Position numbers and translations under genes: made by a program | Assembly: GCF_006337065.1 (NCBI RefSeq) | Contig: NZ_CP040872.1 | Coordinates: 868,001 to 932,000, forward strand | Length of the DNA: 64,000 bases | Direction: 5' to 3' | Origin: Agromyces laixinhei | GTDB lineage: Bacteria; Actinomycetota; Actinomycetes; Actinomycetales; Microbacteriaceae | Shown here: positions 34,141 to 44,700 of the stretch, in pieces | How positions within the stretch are numbered: position 1 is the first letter of the stretch | How the letters are laid out: every line of letters begins with the position of its first letter | The notes under the pieces: model-generated | What the model was told of the DNA's origin: nothing | Seen by the model: only the letters and a program-made list of their open reading frames with translations | Databases searched by the model: none

Positions 34141-37074
34141 GTGCCGAGTCCCTACGCATCGGCGGCGACGGCAGCGCCCGAACACACCGCAGCGCCCGAA
34201 CTCAACGTCGCCCCCGGCTCGGTCGTGGTCGTGCGCGACGCCGAGTGGATGGTGACCGCCGCGACGCAGACGCAAGACGGGCTGCTCATCCGTGCCCAGG
34301 GCCTCTCCGAGCTGGTCCGCGACACGACGGCGTCGTTCTACGAGCACGTCGACGACATCCGGGTGCTCGACCCTGCCGCGGCGCGGCTCAAAGCCGACGA
34401 CTCACCCGGCTACCGTCAGGCGAAGCTTTGGCTCGAGGCGACGCTGCGCAAGACCCCGATCCCGCTCAACGAACCGGGCCTCACCGTCAGCACTCGCATG
34501 CTCTCCGACCCGCTCGGCTATCAGCAGGCCGCGGTTCGTCGGGCCCTCGATCCGCAGAACCTGCGCCCGCGCATCCTGATCGCCGATGCGGTCGGACTCG
34601 GCAAGACGATCGAGATCGGCATGATCCTCTCCGAGTTGGTGCGACGGGGGCGCGGCGAGCGTATCCTCATCGTGACGCCGAAGCACGTGCTCGAGCAGAT
34701 GCAGTACGAGATGTGGACTCGCTTCGCACTGCCGTTCGTTCGGCTCGACTCGGTCGGCATCCAGCGAGTGCGACAGAAGCTGCCCGCGACGCGCAACCCG
34801 TTCAGCCTCTACAAGCGCGCGATCATCTCGATCGACACGTTGAAGCAAGACAAGTACCGGGCGCACCTGCGCAAGCACAAGTGGGATGCGGTCGTCATCG
34901 ACGAGTCGCACAACATCACGGGGGCGACGCAGAACAACGCGCTCGCGCGGCTGCTCGCCCGCAATACCGAGGCACTGATCCTCGCGAGCGCGACCCCGCA
35001 CAACGGCAAGAAAGATTCGTTCGCCGAGCTGATCCGACTCCTCGAGCCGACGGCTGTGTCGCCGGACGGCGACATCGACCGCGACGAGCTCGCCCGCCTG
35101 GTGATCCGCCGGCACCGCCACAGCCCCGAGGTGGCCGAGGAGGTCGGCGGCGATTGGGCCGAGCGCAAGGATCTGCAGCATTTCGCGGTGCCCGCGAACG
35201 ACGTCGAAGATGCCATCGCCGACGAGCTCGCGGATGTCTGGCTCTACCCGGCCACTGGTTCGAGCCCGTACTCGGGCGACAACAAGGGCCTGTTCCCCTG
35301 GACACTCGCGAAGGCGTTCCTCTCGTCGCCCGCGGCGCTGCGCGAGACGACGACGGAGCGCATCCGTCGGCTGGGCTCCGAACCGACCGGCGCCCAAGAG
35401 AAAGAGCACGAGGCCCTCGAACACCTCGCCGCGCTCGCCGCTGAGGCCGAGGCGACGGGTTCGGCGAAGTACGACCGGCTCGTCGCCTATCTCCGCGAGA
35501 TCGGCATCGCCGCGAACGGCACCGAACGGGCCGTGATCTTCTCCGAACGCGTCCCCACCCTGAAGTGGTTGCGGGCGAAGCTGCAGAAAGACCTGAAGCT
35601 CCGCGCCGACCAGATCGAGGTGCTGCACGGCCAGCTCAACGATCAAGAGCAGCAGCGCATCGTCGAGTCGTTCAAGCAGTCGTCGTCGCCGATCCGCGTG
35701 CTCGTGACGGGCGACGTGGCGAGTGAGGGCGTGAACCTGCACTCGCAGTGCCACGAGCTGATCCACTTCGACATCCCGTGGAGCCTGATCCGCATCGAGC
35801 AGCGTAACGGCCGTGTCGACCGGTACGGCCAGCGGCACCGCCCGCAGATCACGACGATCCTGCTGACCCCGCGCAACGAACGCTTCGCGGGCGACGTCAA
35901 GGTGCTCACCCGCCTCATGGAACGCGAGCAAGAGGCGCACGAGGCGCTCGGCGACGTCGCCTCGCTGATGGGCAAGTACGACGTGGCGGCCGAAGAAGAT
36001 GCGATCGCGCGGGCGCTCGCGAAGGGCGTCGACGTCGACGAGATCGTGCCAGGCATCGACGGGCTGTCAGCCGATGCGGATGACCCGTGGCTCGAGTTGC
36101 TGCTCGGCGTGGCGGCTTCCGAATCGGGTGAAACGGCCGAGCAGGATGCCGCCGGCACGGCCGGCAGCGCTGCGGCGGGTGCATCCGGCCTCTTCGCCGA
36201 CGACGAGGCGTACCTCGGCGCGGCGCTCGAAGAGGTCTTCACCACCCCGGCGGCGGCACCGGGGCCGCAGGGCGGCGGCGTCGACTGGCGGCGCCACCCG
36301 GGCCACGGGCTGGTCGAGTTCACCCCGCCGCGCGATCTTGCGCAGCGACTCGGCGTACTGCCCCAGAGCTACCTGCGCGATCAGGGAGTGACCGAGCACT
36401 TCAAGCTCGCGGTCACCGAGACGCTCGCGAAGAGCGTGCTGCAGCAGGCGATCGACGACCGGTCGAGCAGGTCGCTCTGGCCCGAGGCGCACTACCTCGG
36501 CCCGCTGCATCCGGTGCTCGAATGGGTGAGCGACCGCGCGCTCGCGAAGCTCGGCCGCAACGAGGTGTTCACGGTGCGCGGTGACGTCGCGTTTCCGACG
36601 GTGCTGCTCATCGGCACGTTGACGAACCGCCGCGGGCATGTGGTTGCGTCGTCGTTCCTGACGGCCGCCGTTCCCGACGCGGGCGACCCGGAGTTCGTGC
36701 TGGTCGAGCCGCACGCGAGCGCTCGCGACGCCCTCGATGAGCTGGGCCTGCTCGGCACGTTGACGAATCCGGGCGCGGTCGGCGACATCGAGGAGCTGCA
36801 GCGGCTGATCCGCCCCGCGGTCCGCCACGCCGACGCGTTGATGGCCGAACTGGCACAGGCAGCGGCGGGCGACGTCGAGTCGAACGTCGACCGGTGGTCG
36901 CAGCGGGCGCAGCGGTGGGAACACGAGGCCGACGCGCTCGTGCAGCGCGGCGACCTCAGGCAGCGCCGCCTCACGGTCGAAGAAGAGCAGACGATCGCCG
37001 AGTCGATGAAGCCGAGTCGGCGATTGGTGCGCCCGCTGTTGCTGGTCGTGCCGAACGAAGCAGGGGAGAACTGA
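34141..37074 (+). CDS. drmD: SNF2-family helicase, DrmD-like
   Basis: A 977-residue SNF2/RapA-type translocase, GTG start after GAGAGGA. Walker A is IADAVGLGKTIEIGMIL (about 147), the DEAD-box position is VVIDESHN (about 251), then SATPHNGKKDSFAELIRLLEP. The C-terminal helicase lobe has VLVTGDVASEGVNLHSQC and RIEQRNGRVDRYGQ (about 519-565). The remaining 400 residues include a low-complexity Ala/Gly stretch and a helical tail. Size and features match DrmD, the SNF2 helicase of class 1 DISARM. The stop overlaps the next ATG (TGATG). First gene of the rightward operon. Confidence 0.75.
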   Translation: MPSPYASAATAAPEHTAAPELNVAPGSVVVVRDAEWMVTAATQTQDGLLIRAQGLSELVRDTTASFYEHVDDIRVLDPAAARLKADDSPGYRQAKLWLEATLRKTPIPLNEPGLTVSTRMLSDPLGYQQAAVRRALDPQNLRPRILIADAVGLGKTIEIGMILSELVRRGRGERILIVTPKHVLEQMQYEMWTRFALPFVRLDSVGIQRVRQKLPATRNPFSLYKRAIISIDTLKQDKYRAHLRKHKWDAVVIDESHNITGATQNNALARLLARNTEALILASATPHNGKKDSFAELIRLLEPTAVSPDGDIDRDELARLVIRRHRHSPEVAEEVGGDWAERKDLQHFAVPANDVEDAIADELADVWLYPATGSSPYSGDNKGLFPWTLAKAFLSSPAALRETTTERIRRLGSEPTGAQEKEHEALEHLAALAAEAEATGSAKYDRLVAYLREIGIAANGTERAVIFSERVPTLKWLRAKLQKDLKLRADQIEVLHGQLNDQEQQRIVESFKQSSSPIRVLVTGDVASEGVNLHSQCHELIHFDIPWSLIRIEQRNGRVDRYGQRHRPQITTILLTPRNERFAGDVKVLTRLMEREQEAHEALGDVASLMGKYDVAAEEDAIARALAKGVDVDEIVPGIDGLSADADDPWLELLLGVAASESGETAEQDAAGTAGSAAAGASGLFADDEAYLGAALEEVFTTPAAAPGPQGGGVDWRRHPGHGLVEFTPPRDLAQRLGVLPQSYLRDQGVTEHFKLAVTETLAKSVLQQAIDDRSSRSLWPEAHYLGPLHPVLEWVSDRALAKLGRNEVFTVRGDVAFPTVLLIGTLTNRRGHVVASSFLTAAVPDAGDPEFVLVEPHASARDALDELGLLGTLTNPGAVGDIEELQRLIRPAVRHADALMAELAQAAAGDVESNVDRWSQRAQRWEHEADALVQRGDLRQRRLTVEEEQTIAESMKPSRRLVRPLLLVVPNEAGEN

Positions 37075-40000
37075 TGGCGTCGGACGCCTTCATCGTCGGC
37101 GAAGGCTGGATCAGCGAGCACTACTTCAACACGTATGCGACGAAGCAGTCCTTTCAGGCGCGCGTCGCCGCGCGCCGCAAGGAATGGGACGCCGTCGCCG
37201 AATCGGGCCAGGAGTCTGTGCGCGCCACGTTCCTTGCGGTTCGTCCCGAGCTCGTGCGTGCGTTCGCCGACCTCGAAGACGACGGCGAGTCATCGGCCGC
37301 CGACGCCGCGGCCCGCATCAGCACCGCCCTCACCCGCGGGCTCGGCTTCGACGACGGGCTGTACGAGCTCGACCGACGCGGCCCAGTTTCCTTCGTGCGG
37401 CAGCGCGGGCTCGACGAGCCGGCGAAGCTCGTCGTCGTCGATGCGAAGCACGTCGCCGACGTCGAAGACCTGTTGCAGAAGGATGCCGCGACGCTCGCCG
37501 AACCGTTCGTGCCGGCCGACGACGAATCCGTCGCGATCGAGTCGGCACCCCGCGCACTCTCCCGCCTGTTCGCCGCCGACGATGGCCCGGCGTTCGCGCT
37601 CGTCGTCGCGGGGCGGTGGCTGCTGCTGACCGACCGCGAGCGGTGGCCCGAGGGACGCTGGCTCGCGATCAACCTGCAGCTCGTCGTCGAGCGCGACGAG
37701 CAGAAGAAGGCCGGCGAGCTCGATCGGGCGATCGCCTGCCTCACTGCCGAATCGCTGCTGCCGGATGCCGAGGGCACGGTGTGGTGGGAGTCGGTGTTCG
37801 ACGACTCGGTGAAGCATACCGTCGGCGTCTCGAAAGACCTTCGCGAGGGCGTGCGGTCGTCGATCGAGATCATCGCCAACGAGGTCGTGCGACGTCGTGC
37901 CGCCAAGGGGCTTGAGCCGCTGCCCGCCGAGGAGGCGCAACCGCTCGCCAAACAGGCGCTCCGCTACCTCTACCGCATCCTGTTCCTGCTGTACGCCGAG
38001 GCATCACCCGAGCTCGAGGTGCTGCCGATCGGCGCGAGCGAATACGAAGAGGGCTACAGCCTCGACCGCCTGCGCGAACTCGTGCTCGTCGAACTGTCGG
38101 CCGACGCCGCCGACCGCACGCACTTCCACGATTCACTCGGCGTGCTGTTCCGACTCGTCGACCAAGGGCATCGGCCGGCGCAGGCCGCGACGGCCGAGGC
38201 ATCCGATGTACTCGAGGGTCTCACGTTCAACAGCCTCAAGGCCGACCTCTTCGTGCCCGCGGCGACCGCGCACATCGACGAGGTCGGGCTCGGCGACGAG
38301 GCGATGCAGCGGGTGCTCGCCCACCTGCTGCTGAGCAAGGAGCAGCGCGGACGCGACCGGGGGTTCATCAGCTACTCCGACCTCGGCATCAACCAGCTCG
38401 GCGCCGTGTACGAGGGCCTGATGTCGTATACCGGCTTCTTCGCGACGACCGACCTCTTCGAGGTCGCCAAAGACGGGGATCCCTCGAAGGGCTCGTGGGT
38501 CGTGCCCGTCGACCGGTCGTCGGGCATCTCGCCGAAAGATTTCGTGCCGGCGGAAGACCCGATCACCGGCGAGAAGAAGGCGGTGCTGCACGAGCGTGGC
38601 AGCTTCGTCTTCCGCCTCGCCGGCCGCGAGCGCCAGCAGTCGGCCTCGTATTACACGCCCGAGGTGCTCACCCGGTTCGTGGTGAGTCAGGCACTCGAAG
38701 AACTGCTCGACCAAGACGGTCGCACGACCACCGCAGACGAGATCCTCGAGCTCACGGTCTGCGAGCCGGCGCTTGGCTCGGGCGCATTCGCGATCGAGGC
38801 GGTGCGCCAGCTCGCCGAGGAATACCTCACCCGCAAGGAGCAGGAGCTCGGCGAGAAGGTCGACCCCGAAGACCGCCCGCGCGAGCTGCAGCGGGTCAAG
38901 GCGTCGATCGCGCTGCACCAGGTCTACGGCGTCGACCTCAACGCGACCGCGGTCGAGTTGGCCGAGATCTCGCTGTGGCTCGACACCATGGTCGAGGGCC
39001 TGGCCGCGCCGTGGTTCGGGCTGCACCTCAAGCGCGGCAACTCGCTCATGGGGGCGCGCCGTGCGGTGTGTTCGACCGAGCAACTCGCCAAGAAGTCCTG
39101 GCTCAAGGATGTGCCGCGCGACGTGCCGGTGACCGACCTCGCCGAGAACCTGCGCGTCGGGCGGCTCGCCGAGGGCACGGCGGGCGCGATCCACCACTTC
39201 CTGCTGCCGGCCGACGGATGGGGCGCCGCGGTCGACGCCAAAGAAGCGAGGGAACTCGCTCCCGAAGCGCTGGCCAAACTGAAGGCTTGGCGCAAGCAGA
39301 TCCTGCTCAAGCCGACGACGGCGCAGACGAAGAAGCTCGTGAACCTCGCCTACCGAGTCGAAACGCTCTGGCAATTCGCCCTGCGCCGCCTCACCATCGC
39401 CGAACGCGAGGCCCGCCGCGCCATCCCCCTCTGGGGCCAAGACGCTGCACCTTCCGTCGGTCGAGTAGCGAGCGCCAGCGAGCGTATCGAGACCACCCCC
39501 GTCACCCGCCCCGAAATCGAGGCCAAACTCAACGACCCCGACGGCGCCTTCCAACGACTCCGCCGCGTCATGGACGCCTGGAACGCCCTCTGGTTCTGGC
39601 CCCTCACCGACACGCTCACCGACGGTGCCCAGCCCCCGTCGCTCGACGAGTGGATCGACGGCATGACCGCCTTGCTCGGCACCCATTTCGAGGGCAAGAA
39701 GACGGGCAAGACCGCAGGCGCCGAGACCCTCGGCCTGCCGACGGGCTGGCACGCGCTCGGCGACGCCGAAGAACTCGACCTCTCGTTCGCAGGTGCGCAG
39801 CCGGTGGTCGAGCTCGTCGAGACCACGCCCTGGCTCAGAGCGGCAGAACGCATCGCCGCCCAGCAGGGCTTCTTCCACTGGGAGCTCGACTTCGCGACCG
39901 TCTTCGAGCGCGGCGGCTTCGACCTGCAGGTGGGGAACCCGCCCTGGGTGCGGCCTCGCTCCGACGTCAACGCGCTGCTCGCTGAGGGTGATCCCTGGTG

Positions 40001-41774
40001 GCAGCTGGCGGTGAAGCCGACGCAGGCGCAGATCGCGGCGAAGCGCGCCCAGACGCTCGAGCTCGACGGCATCCGAGACCTGCTGGTCGACGGCACGGCG
40101 GATGTCGCGGCCACCGCCGCGTTCGTCGGAGCCACTCAGAACTACACCCATCTCGCTGGTCTGCAGCCCGACCTCTACCGCTGTTTCATGGAGCGGGCGT
40201 GGTCGCACGGCAGCAACCGTGGTGCCATTGGACTTATCCACCCAGAGACGCACTTCACCGACGAAAAGGCCGGGCCATTGCGCGAAGCGACTTACACTCG
40301 ACTTCGTCGGCACTGGCAGTTCGTGAATGCGCTGCTCCTGTTTGAGATCAAGGACAATAAGCGGTATGGCGTCCACATCTATGCTGTGGCGCGGGATTGG
40401 GTTGGTTTTCTCTCAGCGACAAATCTCTATCACCCAGAGACAGTTCAGCGGTCATTCATCCACGACGGAAGTGGTCCCGAGCCGGGGCCACGGACTCTCG
40501 AAGGGCGGTGGGAGACTGCACCCCATCGATCACGGATCGCCACAGTTACCGACTCGACCCTCGCTGCATGGCGTGATGTTCTCGGCGAGAGCGCCCCAAT
40601 TCGTCAGACAAAGATGCTTTTCGCCGGCGGTCGTGCGGCCACACGTCTCTTTGAGCAACTGCAGCAAACCCGCCGCTTGCGTGAATTGATGCCAGAGTTT
40701 TCGGCTGGATGGGTGGAAGGATCTGACAACGGCCCTGGCGGTACCTTTGATGTTGCTTGGGGGATCCCGCATGCGTGGAGCGATGTGATCCTTCAGGGCA
40801 GTTTCCTCCACGTTGCTCGGCCCTTTTACAAGAAACCCAATTCGACACTTCGCCACAATCAAGACACGACGAACTATGACGTCGAGGCGCTTGAGCGGTC
40901 GGCCGTCCCCACCTCGTCCTTCATGCCGATCCTTGAAAAGTCCGAGTATCGTGCACGCTACGACCACGTCGCGGATGGGACCTCAGCACTCGATCATTAC
41001 CGGATTGCCTGGCGGGCAATGGCTGACAATGTCGGCAGGCGGACGCTAATGCCGAGCATCATTCCGCCTGGGTGCGCCCATGTTGATGGAATTCACTCGA
41101 TGATCGTCGATGAAGAGTCGTTGCCGAGTGCGCTGGGTTTCATGAGTTCATTGGTGGCGGACTTCCTCATCCGCGCGGCTCCTAAATCGACGATTCGCGC
41201 CAACGCAATTCAGCGTCTTCCGATCTCCACCGAGCACCATCTGGTGGATGCAATGGCCCTGCGCGCACTGCGATTGAACTTAGCGACGGATGCCTACTCC
41301 AAACTCTGGCGTGTCAGCCACCGCGACAGTTTCGTGGATGAGCGATGGACGGGTGGCGTCGGGTATGTTGGGCGACCGAAATTGGGCGACGTTGGCCATG
41401 AATGGGATAGAGGTCTCTTTCTTCGGCGAGATGCGGACCGCCGTCAGGCGCTTCTCGAAATCGACGTGATTGTTGCGATGGCACTCGGCCTCACGGCAGA
41501 CATGCTTGTCGGGATCTTGCGGTCTGGCTTTGCTGTTCAAGCAGGCTATGACCGGCGAGAGCACTTCGATGCCTGCGGGCGCCTCGTCCCGAACTCTGTC
41601 CTGACGGTGTGGCGCAAGAAGGGCGAAAGCATTACGGAATCGGAGCGTACGGCTGAGCATCCGGGCTCTGGAATCGAATACACGTACGAGCTTCCGTTCG
41701 TGACGCTCGACCGAGAGGCCGACATGCGGCAGGCGTATGCGCATTTCGAGCGGATCCTGAAGGAGCGGTCGTGA
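37074..41774 (+). CDS. drmMI: Large N6-adenine-type DNA methyltransferase, DrmMI-like
   Basis: A 1566-residue methyltransferase of the Eco57I/PglX type. A specificity-like N-terminal half is followed by SASYYTPEVLTRFVV (about 526), motif I ELTVCEPALGSGAFAIEAV (about 561-579), GVDLNATAVELAEISLWLDT, and catalytic motif IV LQVGNPPWVRP near 955. The C-terminal 500 residues would be the target recognition part. Base composition drops sharply from about 40.2 kb to the end of the gene, so this part looks exchanged by recombination. Two REP-like repeats are read in frame near residues 795-807 and 910-918. No nuclease motif is seen. Class 1 DISARM uses such an enzyme to mark self DNA. Translationally coupled at both ends. 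Confidence 0.82.
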   Translation: MASDAFIVGEGWISEHYFNTYATKQSFQARVAARRKEWDAVAESGQESVRATFLAVRPELVRAFADLEDDGESSAADAAARISTALTRGLGFDDGLYELDRRGPVSFVRQRGLDEPAKLVVVDAKHVADVEDLLQKDAATLAEPFVPADDESVAIESAPRALSRLFAADDGPAFALVVAGRWLLLTDRERWPEGRWLAINLQLVVERDEQKKAGELDRAIACLTAESLLPDAEGTVWWESVFDDSVKHTVGVSKDLREGVRSSIEIIANEVVRRRAAKGLEPLPAEEAQPLAKQALRYLYRILFLLYAEASPELEVLPIGASEYEEGYSLDRLRELVLVELSADAADRTHFHDSLGVLFRLVDQGHRPAQAATAEASDVLEGLTFNSLKADLFVPAATAHIDEVGLGDEAMQRVLAHLLLSKEQRGRDRGFISYSDLGINQLGAVYEGLMSYTGFFATTDLFEVAKDGDPSKGSWVVPVDRSSGISPKDFVPAEDPITGEKKAVLHERGSFVFRLAGRERQQSASYYTPEVLTRFVVSQALEELLDQDGRTTTADEILELTVCEPALGSGAFAIEAVRQLAEEYLTRKEQELGEKVDPEDRPRELQRVKASIALHQVYGVDLNATAVELAEISLWLDTMVEGLAAPWFGLHLKRGNSLMGARRAVCSTEQLAKKSWLKDVPRDVPVTDLAENLRVGRLAEGTAGAIHHFLLPADGWGAAVDAKEARELAPEALAKLKAWRKQILLKPTTAQTKKLVNLAYRVETLWQFALRRLTIAEREARRAIPLWGQDAAPSVGRVASASERIETTPVTRPEIEAKLNDPDGAFQRLRRVMDAWNALWFWPLTDTLTDGAQPPSLDEWIDGMTALLGTHFEGKKTGKTAGAETLGLPTGWHALGDAEELDLSFAGAQPVVELVETTPWLRAAERIAAQQGFFHWELDFATVFERGGFDLQVGNPPWVRPRSDVNALLAEGDPWWQLAVKPTQAQIAAKRAQTLELDGIRDLLVDGTADVAATAAFVGATQNYTHLAGLQPDLYRCFMERAWSHGSNRGAIGLIHPETHFTDEKAGPLREATYTRLRRHWQFVNALLLFEIKDNKRYGVHIYAVARDWVGFLSATNLYHPETVQRSFIHDGSGPEPGPRTLEGRWETAPHRSRIATVTDSTLAAWRDVLGESAPIRQTKMLFAGGRAATRLFEQLQQTRRLRELMPEFSAGWVEGSDNGPGGTFDVAWGIPHAWSDVILQGSFLHVARPFYKKPNSTLRHNQDTTNYDVEALERSAVPTSSFMPILEKSEYRARYDHVADGTSALDHYRIAWRAMADNVGRRTLMPSIIPPGCAHVDGIHSMIVDEESLPSALGFMSSLVADFLIRAAPKSTIRANAIQRLPISTEHHLVDAMALRALRLNLATDAYSKLWRVSHRDSFVDERWTGGVGYVGRPKLGDVGHEWDRGLFLRRDADRRQALLEIDVIVAMALGLTADMLVGILRSGFAVQAGYDRREHFDACGRLVPNSVLTVWRKKGESITESERTAEHPGSGIEYTYELPFVTLDREADMRQAYAHFERILKERS
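39459..39493. repeat. REP-like element read in frame inside the methyltransferase gene (1)
   Basis: The stretch starting GGTCGAGTAGCGAGCG and ending GTATCGAGACC is a dispersed intergenic repeat type I recognise from Microbacteriaceae genomes. Here it encodes GRVASASERIETT within the methyltransferase. The reading frame stays open through it. Confidence 0.6.
39804..39826. repeat. REP-like element read in frame inside the methyltransferase gene (2)
   Basis: GTGGTCGAGCTCG followed by TCGAGACCAC, an imperfect palindrome of the same repeat class, encodes VVELVETTP. With the first copy it brackets about 115 residues that precede the catalytic NPPW motif. Confidence 0.55.
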
Positions 41775-44700
41775 GCGATCTGCTGCCGAGCGTCGAGGCG
41801 GAGCAGATCCGACGCAGCCTGCTCGGCTACCTCACGACGACGTTCGCCCTCGCCGACGTCGAGGCTCGCGATGCGCTCACGTCATTCCTCGACCAGCCCG
41901 ACGACGGCATCTTCCGTGGGCCGTACGTAAGAGTTCGGCTCCCGTTCCGGCCGGCGGATGCCGACCGGCCGGCGGCGCTCGAGTGGGACAGCGGCCAGAC
42001 GCCGTACGGCCACCAGGCGGCGGCGTTCGAACGGCTGAGCAGCGCGAACCTCAGCGAAGCGAAGCCGTACCCGCTGCCCACGCTCGTCACCACCGGCACC
42101 GGGTCGGGCAAGACCGAGGCGTTCCTCTACCCGATCCTCGATCACGTGCTGCGCGCGAAGCGGAACGGTCAGGGCGGCGTCAAGGCGCTGATTCTCTACC
42201 CGATGAACGCACTCGCCAACGACCAGGCGCGACGCCTCACCGACCTCGTCACCATGCGCGAGGAGCTCCGCGGCATCCGTGCGGCGATCTACACCGGGCA
42301 AGCCGACGCCGAGCGCTCCCACGTCACGCCTGACGGCCTCATCACGAGCCGGGCGGCGATCCGCGGCGAAGCGCCCGACATTCTGCTCACGAATTACAAG
42401 ATGCTTGACCAGCTGCTGCTGCGTGGCGAAGACCAGACGATATGGCAACATAGCGCCGGCAGCCTGCAGTACCTCGTGCTCGACGAGTTCCACACCTATG
42501 ACGGCGCGCAGGGCACCGACGTCGCCATGCTGTTGCGGCGCCTGCGACTCACACTCGAACGGTACGCCGGCGAGGCGGTGCAGGTGACGCCCGTCGCGAC
42601 CTCCGCGACGCTCGGCGACCGGGGCGACCCGAGCGCCATGATCGACTTCGCCCGCACCGTCTTCGGGGTCCACTTCGACGAGACCTCCGTCGTCACCGAG
42701 ACCCGGATGTCGTACGATGTGTGGTCGCGCGACGCGGCCGCTCGAGCCGTCGCGGGCGGGTTCGCCGCTGAACCGGTCGACAACGCGCTGGTCGATTCGG
42801 TCGTGGGCGCCGTGGCCGACCCGCGCGAGCTCGACGTCGACGAACTCACCCGCCGCGTCAGCGCCGCGCTCTACGACGGCGTCGCATCAGATTCGCTCGA
42901 CGATGATCTCGTCGCCGCCCTCGCCGCAGCGCACCCGCTCGTCCGCGCGCTCGCCGAAACCGCGAACGACGCGATCCGCCTCGACGACCTCGCCGACCGC
43001 ATCCTGCCAGCCGGCCTCGCCGTCGACGAGACCTTCGAGACGCGGGCCGAGCGACGCCGCGCATTCCTCGTCACGGTGCTCGCCGCACTCAGCCACATCC
43101 GCACCCGGCAGGGACGCGGCGCACTCTCGATCGACCTCCATCTCTGGCTCCGTGCACTGACGCGCATCGACCGGGTCGCCGACCCCGTCGCCCGGTTCCG
43201 ATGGAGCGACGACGGGCAGCTGCTCGGCTCCGATGCATCCGACCTCGACGGCGCGCCGGCGTACCCGGCGATCTATTGCCGCCACTGCGGCCGAAGCGGA
43301 TGGGGCGTGCAGCTCGCCCCCGTCGGCACCTACCTCGACCACGACGACGTCGACATCCGCGGCAACCACCTGCACCGCGAGCGCGGATTCCGTGCCCTCG
43401 TGCACGCGCCGAACGAGGCCCGTCGTGCCCTCGACGAACCCGTCGATGGGCTCCGCTGGTTCCACGTGCGCGACCGCATCATCCTCGACGCGGCACCCGA
43501 CGACGATGCCGTCGTGCTGCCGGTGCTCGTGCTCTCCGGCAACGACGTCGAAGACCGATCGAAAGACGACGACTGCCCGTCGTGCGGGCGTGCCGACGGT
43601 ATCCGTTTCATCGGCAGCGCCGTGGCCACCATGCTCTCGGTCGCGGTCACGACGCTCTTCGGCGAGCCCGCGCTCGACGCTGCCGAGAAGAAGGCGCTCG
43701 TCTTCACCGACAGCGTGCAAGACGCGGCGCACCGGGCCGGGTTCGTGCAGAGTCGCTCGCACGTGTTCAGTCTGCGCAACGCGGTGCGCCGCGCCGTCGG
43801 CACGCGCCCCGCGAACCTTTCGAAGCTCGTCGAGCTGCTGCTGCAGGATGCCGGCGACGACCGAGACGCCCGCTATCGTTTGCTCGCGCCCGAGATCGTC
43901 GACCACGACAACTTCCGCGGCTTCTGGGAGGCCGATTCGGCGCGCGACGTCGACCCCGCCGTCGAAGAACGGGTGCGACAGCGGTTGCTGTTCGACCTCG
44001 TCATGGAGTTCGGCCTGCAGTCGCGGGTCGGTCGCACGCTCGAGCTCACCGGCAGCCTTGCCGCCGAGGTGAGCGCCGGCACCCCGGCGAAGCTCGAGGC
44101 CATCGGCCGCTCGGTGCTCACCGGCTTCTCGAAGACCACCACGCTCGACGAAGGCACCCCCGCCGAGGTGCCGGCCGACGTCGTCGTGCGCTGGGTGCGC
44201 GGCGTGCTCGAACGACTGCGCGACCGCGGCGCCATCGACCACGACTGGTTCCGCAAGTACGTCGAGAACGACGGCAAGCGCTGGTACCTGTGGGGCGGTC
44301 GCCCCCGCGGCGTCGGCATGCCCGCGTTCCCCGACGGCCGCGACGCCCCCGGGTTCGCGCGCATCGGCTCGCCGTCGGCTGCGGGCGGCCCCGGGCAGAA
44401 GAGCCACCTCGACCAGGCGAGTTCGAGCCAGAGCTGGTACGCCTCCTGGGCGCGTGACGTGCTCGACGTGACCCCGGCCGTCGGCGCCCACCTCACGCGT
44501 TCGCTGTTCGCGCAGCTCGACGCCGACGGCGTCGTCTCGTCGGTCGGCATCGGGGCCGGCGCCGCGACGGTCTACCGGCTCGCGCCGGCATCCGTCACGG
44601 TGCATCCGGTCGACCTCGCCGACTTCGAAGCGGGTCGCCACCTGCTCGTCTGCGACGTCTGCCAGAACCCGGTGCCCGGCACGATCGCCGTGGTCGACCA

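Noticed and set aside
37074..41774. Classifying the methyltransferase as a BREX PglX or a type IIG restriction enzyme
   Set aside because: No brxA/B/C, pglZ or other BREX gene is adjacent, and no PD-(D/E)XK motif is visible in the N-terminal half; the SNF2 neighbour fits DISARM class 1 better.
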